Source of the DNA: Plantago elongata | Taxonomy: Eukaryota > Streptophyta > Magnoliopsida > Lamiales > Plantaginaceae | DNA length: 56,580 nt | NCBI GenBank assembly: GCA_036897095.1 | Contig: JAYMSP010000347.1 | Span: 1 to 56,580, forward strand | Reading direction: 5' to 3' | Part shown: piece after piece, positions 23,099-33,137 of the stretch | How positions within the stretch are numbered: the stretch's first letter is position 1 | How the letters are laid out: the number at the start of each line of letters is the position of its first letter | Program-made: the position numbers and the translations under genes | The notes under the pieces: model-generated | Told to the model about the DNA's origin: nothing | Databases searched by the model: none | Seen by the model: the letters and a program-made list of their open reading frames with translations, nothing else

Positions 23099-23101
23099 TT
23101 A

Positions 23102-23997
23102 TAAAATTTAGAGGTATGAAAAGTTTCAAAGGTAGTATGAAAGGTTTACGTAAGGAGTTGAATGAAGTCAGATATGGTTTGGGTTCAACGAAAAGGTCAA
23201 TCTTGATCGATCACTAACATACATAACTCAAAAGAGTATGATTGCATCTTCAAAATTTAGGGGTTGTTCTTCACACTGCTTGAGCGGCCAACTTCCCACT
23301 CAAATTGAATATTTTTGTATATAAAAAAATCAGTTTTAGTTGGGACAAGGCCACCCAAATTCTATCCCAAACAGTCCCTTAATCATCTGGCAGACTACTT
23401 TAGACAAGTATTACAACATCTGAGTTTACAACCAGATCAAGTTAGGATAAGAATATATTATCAATCCCTGGGAAACCTATCATTAATTTATTAGAAAAGT
23501 ACAAACACAAGCCACTTTACATGATGGACTTACAAATAAAGTATGCTCGCTAAAACCATTATAAATAAATCCATTCTATTTTTTTGTGCTTTAATTACTT
23601 CCTTGTTTTTCCATTGTACCCTCATTCCTTCTTCCAGGTTCAATACGCTTCTTTCTCCAGCACCAGTACACTGCGCTTGTTTCTCTCTTCTTTTTATTTT
23701 TCTCTCAATTTCTACTATGTTCTTCCTCCAAGAAGCTTTCTTCCTCATCTCTCTTTCATATTTTCACCCTTTTCTTCTCGTTTTCGACATGGATTTTAAA
23801 AAAGCTTGTTCTGATTCAATTTTTCGATGTGGAAGAAGAGGAAAGGCCTGGTCAACGCGGCGCTACTCGAGATTAGAGCTTTTTTAAATGAATTTTGTAT
23901 AGATAATTACTGTAGAAATTTAGCAACAACCGTCAACAGCTAATTGTTGCCTGAATATGGAAAAAGAAAGGCACTAATTTCCTAGAATATAAGTTGC
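23102..23997. other. Spacer left of the phrase-repeat locus
   Basis: AT-rich. A 114-codon frame at 23543-23887 has no recognised motif, lies in a T/C-rich stretch and has no clear promoter. I do not accept it as a gene. Confidence 0.5.
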
Positions 23998-24297
23998 ATG
24001 TAAATTTTGGTTAGTTTCAAGCCCATCTTTGTTGTTTTTATGTTTGTTAGTTTCAAAAAGTCAATTTTATTGTATAAAAAGTTAGTTTCACAAATATTAA
24101 AATATGTTTGTATTAGTTTCATGAATATTAGCTTCTTAAAGCATAAGTTTCATGGGCATAAATATTAGTTTCACTAGTTTCAAAGCAATCCATGCTAGTT
24201 TCAAGAGCATAAATGTTCCATAATTTCATACCAAGTCAAACTAGTTTCAGAGTATAAAAGTTAGTTTCACAAACATATATAACAGTTAGTTTCAAAC
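23998..24297 (-). repeat. Left arm of a phrase-repeat inverted structure (TGAAACT repeats, minus phase)
   Basis: About a dozen copies of AGTTTCA (TGAAACT on the minus strand) recur at roughly 20-40 base spacing, separated by degenerate AT-rich text. The same phrase recurs in the opposite orientation right of the CACTA element, so the two arms face each other. Confidence 0.75.
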
Positions 24298-24657
24298 ATG
24301 CACTACAAGAATTCTGGGGTTTTGCGACGACAAATAACGGCGGATAGTATCCGTCGCTAGATCTCGCGACGGATAACGTATTCCGTCGTTAAATTACGAC
24401 GAAATAGTTGTCCATTGTAATATTAACGACGGATAAATGTCTTATGTCGTAATTTAACGACGAAAAAAATTTATCCGTCGTTAGTATGTTTGACCGTCGA
24501 TTTAAAAAAGAAAAGAAAAGAAATAAAGTTAGCGACGGATAACATTTGCAAGATAGTGACGGATAAGTTATCCGTCGCTAGACACGGATTAAACATCACC
24601 AGCGAGCAGTAGCTCCCCCTTTCTTTTCCTCTTCTTCTTCTCTTCTCCTTCGGTTCC

Positions 24658-24788
24658 TCCACTACAGTAGATTAATACACAAGTCTTGGTGTCTTTGCGA
24701 ACTTGAAATTGATCGGACAAAGTGAATCTCTGTCTCACGAGCTTCGCAAAGACACCAAGTTTGTTCCGAACTGCCCAACTGTAGTGGA
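24658..24788. repeat. Imperfect hairpin in the CACTA 5' region
   Basis: A perfect 17 bp inner stem (24685-24701 with 24743-24759, CTTGGTGTCTTTGCGAA) and a perfect 11 bp outer stem (24658-24668 with 24778-24788, TCCACTACAGT) are separated by unpaired segments of similar size, with a 41-base loop. The transcript would form a long pre-miRNA-like foldback. Confidence 0.85.
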
Positions 24789-25159
24789 AGAAGTGTGGAT
24801 TGGAGCGGTACAACGGAATTATGAACGAAATCAGTAATTAGGAGAGGATTAATATCTAGAATATTTTGACTCGGATATGTTCTAGCTAGGATTATATGAA
24901 TTAGTAGTATTAAACATGAGTTGCATGTAATTTTGAAAAGTAATGTTCAAAAATATTGAATTATTGTAATGTATATGCATGCAATTCATCGTTTCATCAG
25001 TTTTTGAGTAAATTTACTTTAACTAATTGTCATGAGAAATGCATTGAATAAACTTTAAATAATAATTGAAGACGGAAGTTAATCAATGTTCTAAATCTAA
25101 TAATTTAAGACGCAGGTTAATATTATTACTCATCAATTATGAATCCCGATCGTTCATAG

Positions 25160-28100
25160 ATGTACCAACGAATTGTTAATGGGAGACTTGAGGCACGTTT
25201 CGTGGAAGGGATTGAAGCTTTCATTGCTTCTGCAATGGCACAAACCAATTGTGTGAGTGAAGGGATGATGATGTGCCCTTGTAACCTAAACAAATGTAGA
25301 AATAGGCAATATTTGCCTCCTGCAACGGTGATGGACCATTTTAAACGTAAGGTCTTCGTTTTCGAGTATTTTGTATGGACTTTTCATGGTGAGACGCCAA
25401 TACCTTTCATGGATTACGGAAACTTGAAGTGTAAAAGAGAGAAGAAAAATGTGATGAAACATATTAAGAGTACCACATCTGATGCTAATTCTGATCGTGA
25501 ACGAGTTGAGCAAATGGTGTATGATGTTGCAGGTCATGTTTATGGACGACAACACGGAGCCATTAACGGGTGAGGATGTGGAAGAGCCACCTAATCCTCA
25601 GGATCAAATGTCCTTTGACATGTTGGATGCAACAACTATGCCTGTTTATTCGGGGTGCCCGCTCACAGAGTTGTCTTTGTTCGGGATGCAACTAATGGCC
25701 TGTAAGAGTGATGATCATCAATCTGAAGCGAACTTCGATCAGTGGGTACAATTAGTGAAGGAGCTCACTCCTAACCCAAACTTAGTTCCCAGTAACTTTT
25801 ACCAGGCAAAGAAAAAGATACGGGGAATGGGGTTGCCAATGGAAACCATAGATTGTAATCCTGAAATGTGCATGATCTACTGGGGCGAGAATGAGAATCT
25901 ATTGGAATGCAATTTTTGCAAGGATCGCTACAAACGTTACAAGGAGTTCGCCTCAAATAAACGGCAGAAGAAAAATCTCCAGCATAAGAAAATGTGGTAT
26001 TTCCCTTTGGCACCTTGTTTGAAGAGGTTGTACGCGTCAAACGCTTGTGCTGATAAAATGCGGTGGCACAAGGAGAGACTAAGGGAGGAGCATGATGCGG
26101 GTACAATGGAACACCCATCAGACTCATCTGCATGGAAGGAGATAAGACTTTTCCAGAGTTTGCATCTGAACCTAGAAATGTACGTTTGCGTCTGTGTACA
26201 TATGGTTTTAATCCATTTGGAAATGACCGAAAGTACTCATGTTGTCCAGTGATGGTGTTTCCCTACAACCTGCCTCCCGGTGAGTGTATGAAGGAACCGT
26301 TCATGTTTCTTACTGCTTTGGTGCTAGGGCCGAAGGATCCAGGACAAAAGCTTGATGTGTTTTTGCAACCCCAAATCAAAGAGCTGACCGAACTGTGGGA
26401 AAATGATATTCCAGCCTATGATGTGTCAACAAAGAAGATTTTTATTCTGAGAGCTGCAGGACGGTTACTAATTTTTTGCGCATTTTATGTTATCTGGAAG
26501 GAAAACTTTGGGATTTAAGGCTTGTCACATTGTTTGGAGGACACTGATGCCTTCAGATTGAAGGATAGCGGGAAAGAATGCTGGTTTGACTGTCATCGAA
26601 GGTTTCTACCAATGAACCATCCATTCAAAAAGAACAAGACTCAACTCTTGAAAAGCAAAGTAGTTACAAAAGGCCCCCTGAAACAATTTACTTGTGCACA
26701 AATACTAGCAAAGATAGAAGCACTAGGTCTGATGAAGGTAACTGAACTTGTGGGAGAAGTATAACAAGAGAATTGAAAACTAATGTGGATGGAAGAAGAG
26801 AAGCATTTTATGGGACTTGCCTTATTGGAGCAGTCTTCTTATACGTCACATGCTAGACTTCATGCATATTGAGAAGAACGTATTCGAGAACTACTTCAAC
26901 ACGATTTGCTAATTCCCGGTAAAAACAAAGGACCACATTAAATCTAGGACCGCGTTGAACACTTAGTGCAATAGGCCTGAGTTGACCAGGAAGAATGAGA
27001 AGGGACAGTGGCCGAAAGCATGCTTCTCAATAACCACTCAAGCTAGAAATAAAATGTTTGATTGGGTGAAAGGATTAAAATTTCCCGACCATTACGTACC
27101 AAACTTAGGAAAGTGTGTAGATTTGAAGAAAACCAAGATGTTTGGAATGAAGAGTCATGACTGCCATGTGTTCATGGAGAGGCTGGTTCCATTTGCCTTT
27201 CAAGAATTGATGCCCAAACCAGTGTGGAGTGCTCTTATAGAGTTGAGCTTATTCTTCAAAATTTTGGGCAGCAGGGTGATTGATGATTAAATGTTACTAA
27301 ATCTTGAAAGGAACATACTGTTGATTATATGCAAACCCGAGCGAATATTTCCACCTAGATTCTTTGATTCAATGGAACACTTGCCAGCCCACCTCCCTCA
27401 TGAAGCGAGGCTTGCTAGACCGATTATGTATCGATGGATGTATCCATTCGAGAGGTACGTCTTCAAGACAATCGTTTACCTCACTATTACTTACAATATT
27501 TATCAATCTAAACGTTCTATGCATCCCAGATACCTGGGTAAACTTAAGAAGTATGTCAGCAACAAGAAAAAGCCTGAGGGATCAATGGCTAATGCTTACG
27601 TTCGAGAGGAAGCTGCAACATTCTGCTCCTATTACTTTGGAGCAAAAGTGTTGACAAAAGCCAGTAGACCGGGTAGAAATGTTGATACGTTCGACGTTCA
27701 AGAGGACGATGATCGAGCAATGTTTTTAGAAATTTTGGGAGAGCTAAGGGGGAAAAAAGTCAGATTTATTGGAATGATGAGAGGGAGTACAACGCATCAC
27801 ACTATTATGTTCTCTCTAATTGTGCTGAAGTTGAAAACCTGCTAGACGATAAGTTGCCTTCAGAATTTCCACATTCGTTCAAGAACTATGTCCGTGATCC
27901 TGTGAATAAAGTCAACTGTCTATACTTAGAGTCTCTAGCTGAGGGTCCATTGAAAGTAGCCCACACATTCCCATCGTACATAGTCAACGGTCCTAGATTT
28001 CACACCATAGTTTCCAACACGGCAATGTCCACAAGCAATTGTAGGATTTGTGTGAAAGGGGCAGTTCAAAATTCATCAGGGGATAACTTTGACTTCTATG

Positions 28101-28400
28101 GGAAGCTGAAAAGAATTATTCGACCGGAATATGGAGGATTGCCTATAAAAAATATTTTTGTTTCATGTCGACTGGTATGAACCGGGTCCAACTGGTACTA
28201 AGGTACACATGAGTACGAAATGGTTGAGATTAACCATAAGAAGAGGTACCGTAGTAAATACGAACCATTCATCCTGACTGATCAAGCAAGCCATGTCGTC
28301 TACTTTGAATATCCTAGTCTGAAACGCGATAACACATACTGGTTGACTGATACATATACGAGCACGCTCAAAGGTAGAGTATATTCATAGAGACAAATCA
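25160..28400 (+). pseudogene. TNP2-type CACTA transposase, broken
   Basis: The pieces follow TNP2 order. The transposase-associated domain (25160-25430) has CPCNLNKCRNRQYL. A linker follows, with GCPLTELSLFGMQLM. The core (25750-26750) has CMIYWGENENLLECNFC, YFPLAPCLKRLYAS, MRWHKERLR, ASEPRNVRL and GFNPFG, PYNLPPGECMKEPFM, ALVLGPKDPGQKLDVFLQP and a WFDCHRRFLP zinc-site region. The DUF4218 part (27000-27650) has PPRFFDSMEHLPAHLPHEAR, YRWMYPFER and EEAATFCSYYF. The DUF4216 part begins near 28050. It is broken by several stops and frame changes, for example near 26130, 26518 and 26764-26980, 27290, 27845 and 28180. No intact catalytic protein can be made. Confidence 0.88.
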
Positions 28401-28645
28401 ATTACCAATTCGTACCAAGGAGAGTCTGCTGATCATACAGCTAGAAATCATGTACATGCATCTAATGAATACATACAACTTAATGATGATGAATTTGTGG
28501 ACTTAACCAACGGCGACGAGGGGGAGGGTATGTGTGCATCATAGTTTCGTAATATATGTTGTTTACTGTTTCTAAGTTGATTTTTGTTGCAACGTCCATA
28601 CTTCTGATATGTATACTAATATTTTTGTCCTCTATGCTCATGCAG

Positions 28646-30500
28646 ATGTCGCGCCACAGGAAGTACACGTATCGCCTACTTAGATCAAGTGGGACCCCGG
28701 AGGGTGGGGAGATACCGGACAGTGGTAGTACACCATCAGGGGATATTATTGGTGGTTCCAGCAGCCAGTCTTCGGGTGGGACTCATGTCAGCCAGACCCA
28801 CCACATTGTGAGTCTCCTGACTTCGAGGAGTTCCTAGACAATGGTTGTCCATACGGCCTTCAGATAGTGGCGGGTGCTGAGAATCAGAACATGCCGGTGA
28901 TGTTCATCAATGGACCGGATTAAGTAATGATTTAAGATTTTGTAAATACTTAAATTATGTTATGTTTATATGTTCTTGTAATGTAGTAATTATAATTATG
29001 TCATTTATTATGTGTTTTCGTTGATATTTGCAGATTTTGGCCGAAGAACGTTTCAGAGGAGCTGACGAAGATCATTAAGACTCGTAGGGAGAGAGCGGGT
29101 GAAGGATGAGAGAAGTGGTCGACATTGTCTGACTCGGCCAAATATTACTACTTCGACGAGCTGAGGGTAAGATTTTATTTATCAAGTATATATGTTGTGA
29201 AATTGTGAACGTGTGTGGTATGTTAGCCACTTTAATTGTTCGGGTGATATGTTAGTCACCTTCGTTGTTAGTATATGTTGTAGGATTGTTAATGTGTGTG
29301 GTATGTTAACCACTTTCATTGTTCGGGTGATATGTTAGTCACCTTTGATGTTATTATATGTTGTGGGATTGTTCATTTGTGTGGTATGTTAGCCACTTTA
29401 CTTGTTCCGTTGATATGTTAGTCACCTTTGATGTTAGTATATGTTGTGGGATTGTTCAATTGTGTGGTATGTTAGCCACTTTAATTGTGTTCTGTAATTT
29501 TGATTGCAGAAAAAGTTTTACATCCCGAATTGCATGGTGAGGCTTATGTGGCCTGTGTTTGAGCGTCTTGGCTCAAACCAGTACAAAAATCAAGAAAGCT
29601 AAGTGGCACACTAAGCCCGCTCACTTGAGTCTTAGAGAGTGGGCCTGCTGGACCATGTATTGGGATAAAGTCCACCTACAAAATCAGGCTTACAAGAACA
29701 AGCAGAACATGCTGAGCAAGCCGTGTGATGGTAAGGGGATTGCCAGGCACCATTATGGGTCACGAGCTCCTATCACAGATGATGTGATGTCGGTAAGTTT
29801 CCTTATGACTAATTACATGAATTTTTCCATATTTAAGCGTCTATTTCAAATACTTGTTTGCATTTACGTTAGTCAGACTCGATTTACTAATCATTATGCA
29901 TTTTGAATATTGTTCAGCAACTGGCTAAACAGCAAGTTACACTCCTTCAGCAATTGAGAAAGGGAAAGTCGAAGAATGACATGTGGATGGACCAGAGAGC
30001 AGAGCAGATTGCGGTACAAACCTTTCTTAATTTACAGTTTCTGAGTTTCTTTTGTTTACTTGATTAATTCTAAAAATTTGATAACAAGTTGAATTTATAT
30101 ATGCACTTGATTAATATTTCAGACTGAGATGGAGAGGAGGATCTTAGAGATGATGGAGACCGATCAAGAGTTGACTGTTGAAGAGCAGGACAAAATCTTC
30201 TTAGAGGTCAACCCACCAGACGAGAGGAATCGGGTTTATGGTGTGGGTAGTCGAGGAGTAGATGTTGCAGTCAGCTATTCCATTGGCCAGTCCTCTGCAT
30301 CACGATCTACCGGTCGTCATTACACACATATCGAGTTCAATAACATTGTGACTCCGCTTCAGAATGAGATTAATACTCTAAAGAGTACAGTTGAGACTCA
30401 CCAGGCTCGTGTTGATCGATATATGGCAGAGATGAGGCGGTTGATGTCCATCATGAGCCAAGGGCGTAATCTGGATGGTGCTCCTCATTCTTCTTCTTAG
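28646..30500 (+). pseudogene. Second CACTA gene, Transposase_24-type, broken
   Basis: The likely exons are 28646-28820, 29032-29167, 29511-29791, 29919-30013 and 30122-30500. The acceptors read GCAG or TCAG and the donors GTAAG or GTAC. The products follow plant En/Spm Transposase_24 proteins: an Arg-rich, Gly/Ser-rich start (MSRHRKYTYRLLRSSGTPEG), then LSDSAKYYYFDELR, WPVFERLGSNQYKN, and a C-terminal QEL-rich helical part ending in a coiled coil (NNIVTPLQNEINTLKSTVET). In-frame stops are seen near 29107 and in the 29.6 kb exon. In living elements this protein binds the subterminal repeats. Confidence 0.75.
29188..29490 (+). repeat. 83 bp minisatellite in a CACTA intron
   Basis: GTGGTATGTTA(G/A)CCACTTTA recurs at about 29215, 29298, 29381 and 29464, an exact 83-base period, each followed by a GATATGTTAGTCACCTT half. 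The array fills most of the intron between 29167 and 29511. Confidence 0.9.
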
Positions 30501-30900
30501 TTCTAGCTTTTTATTAACCGAATACTACTGTTTCTATGTTATCAACTCGATAATATTAGGATACTTACTTGTGTACGAATATTTGTACTATATTCTGGTT
30601 TCTAATTAATTTATGAAATTTTCGTGTAATCCGACGTTCTTTTCTTTATTATGACAATCAGGTTAAATACGAACAACGCCTATTTTTACAACGGGTTTTT
30701 TTATCCGTCGCTAGACGGAGCGAAGGTTTAGAGATGAATCGCTTGGACTATAGCGACGGATAACGCCGTCGCTAGAGTCCCAGTTTTTTGCAATGATGTT
30801 CGTACTAGTTTCAAATTTTTTTATGGATTTGAAACTAGCTTTTGTGAACATAAAACCAGGATTTGTAAACATGAAACCAGTTTTTTGTGGTTCTGAAACT

Positions 30901-31475
30901 TATATAAAAATTCTAAAAACTAGTATAAAAGCACCTGAAACTGACTTCAATTCACACGAAACTAGTTAAACTAATATTTGTTGTGTGATGGAACCAGAAA
31001 CCATCATATTTTAGTTGCTGAAACTAACATCAATGAATATGAAACTAACTCTGGGTCCTTGAAACTAGCTTAATGATCCTGAAATTAACTTTATCGAACA
31101 TAAAATTAAAATTGATGAACATGAAACTAACTTCTGAATTTTTAAAACTACTTGAATGAACCTGAAGCAATACTATTATACTGAAACTAATATAAAATTT
31201 TTTGAAACTAGTATAAAGGCACCTGAAACTAACTTCAATTCACATGAAACTAATTTACTAATATTTGTTGTGTGATGGAACCTGAAACCAGCATTTTTAG
31301 TTGCTGAAACTAACATTAATGAATATAAAACTAACTCTGAATTACTGAAACTGGCTTAATGAACCTGAAACTAACTTTATTGCACATAAAATTAAAATTG
31401 AAGACATGAAACTAACTTCTGAGTTTTTTAAACTACTTGAGTGAACATGAAACCAATACTATTTATACTAAAACT
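30901..31475 (+). repeat. 287 bp higher-order tandem duplication within the phrase repeats
   Basis: TTGTGTGATGGAACC recurs at 30981 and 31268 (offset 287). The flanking text keeps the same order in both: AGTATAAA(A/G)GCACCTGAAAC, TTAGTTGCTGAAACTAACAT and CATGAAACTAACTTCTGA. Two diverged copies of a long unit are therefore built from the short phrase. Confidence 0.85.
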
Positions 31476-31520
31476 AACATACTATATCTTAAAACTAACA
31501 TTGTAGGCTCGACAACTGAT

Positions 31521-31588
31521 TAATTAGGAATTAGGGTTTAGGACGGGTCCAGTACAATAGTCCCTGGACCCGTACTAAATCCTAATTA
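31521..31588. repeat. Short hairpin (ACGGGTCCAG / CTGGACCCGT)
   Basis: The stem TAATTAGGA plus TTTAG.ACGGGTCCAG pairs with CTGGACCCGTACTAAATCC plus TAATTA. There is one mismatch, one bulge of about 7 bases and an 11-base loop. Confidence 0.7.
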
Positions 31589-31840
31589 AGATCGTAGCTC
31601 CATGAGGGAGTAATCAGATTTAGTGAAGTTTTGTGTTCACAATTTTCACCTAGGGCTTTGGAATTTGTGAGAGCCTCGATTGTTGCTTAATTCGAGTATA
31701 GTGAACTTGTAACTAACTTTAGTGGTTCTTAAACAGCTTTTGTGGACATGAAACTAAATTTTCTGATTCTGAAATTAGTTGTGTTAATATGAAAGTAGAA
31801 TTTTGTTGTTTTGAAACTAACTTGTGTGTCCACGAAACTA

Positions 31841-33137
31841 ATGTGTTAATTTCCAGATCTAGTCAAGGTAGCTTCAGATTTTCAGGAGTTGGTTTCATGC
31901 CTATGAATTTCAAATTGATTATGTAATTCAATTTAGCGCTCTATTTGGAGTCCATTACTGTAGCCTGATTTCAAAATGATTATCAAATCCGGTTGAATTT
32001 GTTTTTTAGATCCACAGCTAATTAGAATGAAGTGAGGAATAGTTTTATTTAGTTAGAGTGAATTTTGAGCTCAAAAAATTATAATGGACTTATATGTAAT
32101 TGTTTAATAGTTCTCATTAAGTGGTTTATCTCCCTTTTAAAATATCAGGTCTTTATTAAATAACTCTTTTAAGTCTTATAGTTATAATGATACCCTTCTA
32201 CTTCTTTTCTTTCAAATAATAATATACTAGTGTACCATAATCTCTATCTATAAAGGCAAAAGGTTCACAGTCCCATCCTAATGACAAGGCAAAAGTTCAC
32301 ACTCCTATCCTAATGCCTACCCAGCAAACAGGTTAGCAGTTTGTGAACATATAAATCAAACAACTACAAAGAAATGCAAAATCTTGGGAACCTGAAGGGA
32401 AAATAAAAGTAACTTAGGTAATTCTACGGATATTGCTGCCGGATTCAAAGCCGGATTCAAAATAGTTCACCGGAGGTGTATTTACAGGGGTCCTCCGCAG
32501 AGTGACATAATAACGGTAATCAACAACTTACAGTGAAAGAAAAGATATGTTCTCTTTACATATAAAACAAAGAGATGAGAATGAGAATGAGAACAGAACA
32601 ACAGACTTAATTACTCTAGGCAGAGTAATTAGAAGGACACAAGTCGATTTCCACAGGCATTCCATCTTCAATGTAACCAAGAACATGATCCACATGGCCA
32701 CTGGTATTGTAAACGTCTCTAAACTTACCGATGGTAAAGCATTACACTGAATATTGTATAGTGTATCCAGAACAGAAACAGTTTCCAACTACAAGAAGTA
32801 GCATCAAATATGCGGCAACATTATAATGGTCATTCATAGTGACAGATCATCCGAAGTTAGAAAAAGAAAAGTACATTTTCAGATGACAAGGCAATGCTTT
32901 ATGGTCTGGCCGTAATGATCCATGACAATACATACATGAAATAGATGAAGTTCCACACAGATGATAAAGCACATGTACAAAATTATTACAGTATAAGTAG
33001 CACGGTGTGGATATCTTTCACAAAGACTTGTGTTTAATACTACGAACCAACACTCAAGTTAACATCCCCAAACTGAAGGTTAAAGCTGTAACTATTCTCT
33101 CATGAAGACAGGAAGCATACCTGTGCCCTGCAATTTA
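31841..33137. other. Spacer and probable EXO70 3' UTR
   Basis: No supported gene. A short palindrome AATTACTCT-AGGC-AGAGTAATT sits near 32609-32630. The last few hundred bases before 33138 are probably the 3' UTR of the minus-strand EXO70 gene. Confidence 0.5.

Larger units (their letters stand above)
24301..30795 (+). mobile_element. CACTA (En/Spm) DNA transposon, complete length, coding-dead
   Basis: The 5' end starts CACTACAAGAATTCTGGGG. The 3' end on the other strand starts CATTGCAAAAAACTGGGA. The host trinucleotide ATG is duplicated at 24298-24300 and 30796-30798, the 3 bp duplication of CACTA elements. Subterminal CGACGGATAA/TTATCCGTCGCTAG repeats occur near both ends. Inside are a TNP2-type transposase gene (about 25160-28400) and a second, multi-exon Transposase_24-type gene (28646-30500). 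Both carry stops or frame breaks, so the copy cannot move by itself. The drift at the 3' terminus (CATTG for CACTA) also points to age. Confidence 0.92.
30799..31840 (+). repeat. Right arm of the phrase-repeat structure (TGAAACTAAC repeats)
   Basis: From 30831 the phrase TGAAACTA(A/G)C recurs dozens of times at about 20-35 base spacing, with more divergent copies after 31700. A 12 bp perfect palindrome, CTAGTTTCAAAT (30805-30816) with ATTTGAAACTAG (30827-30838), marks the turning point between the minus-phase and plus-phase arms. No coding capacity. Confidence 0.8.

Noticed and set aside
23543-23887. A 114-codon open frame with a hydrophobic Phe/Leu/Ser-rich product
   Set aside because: It is a T/C-rich low-complexity translation with no motif, no promoter and no relative that I recognise.
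32528-32788. 86-codon minus-strand frame downstream of EXO70
   Set aside because: It has no motif and contains a small palindrome; more likely 3' UTR or spacer.
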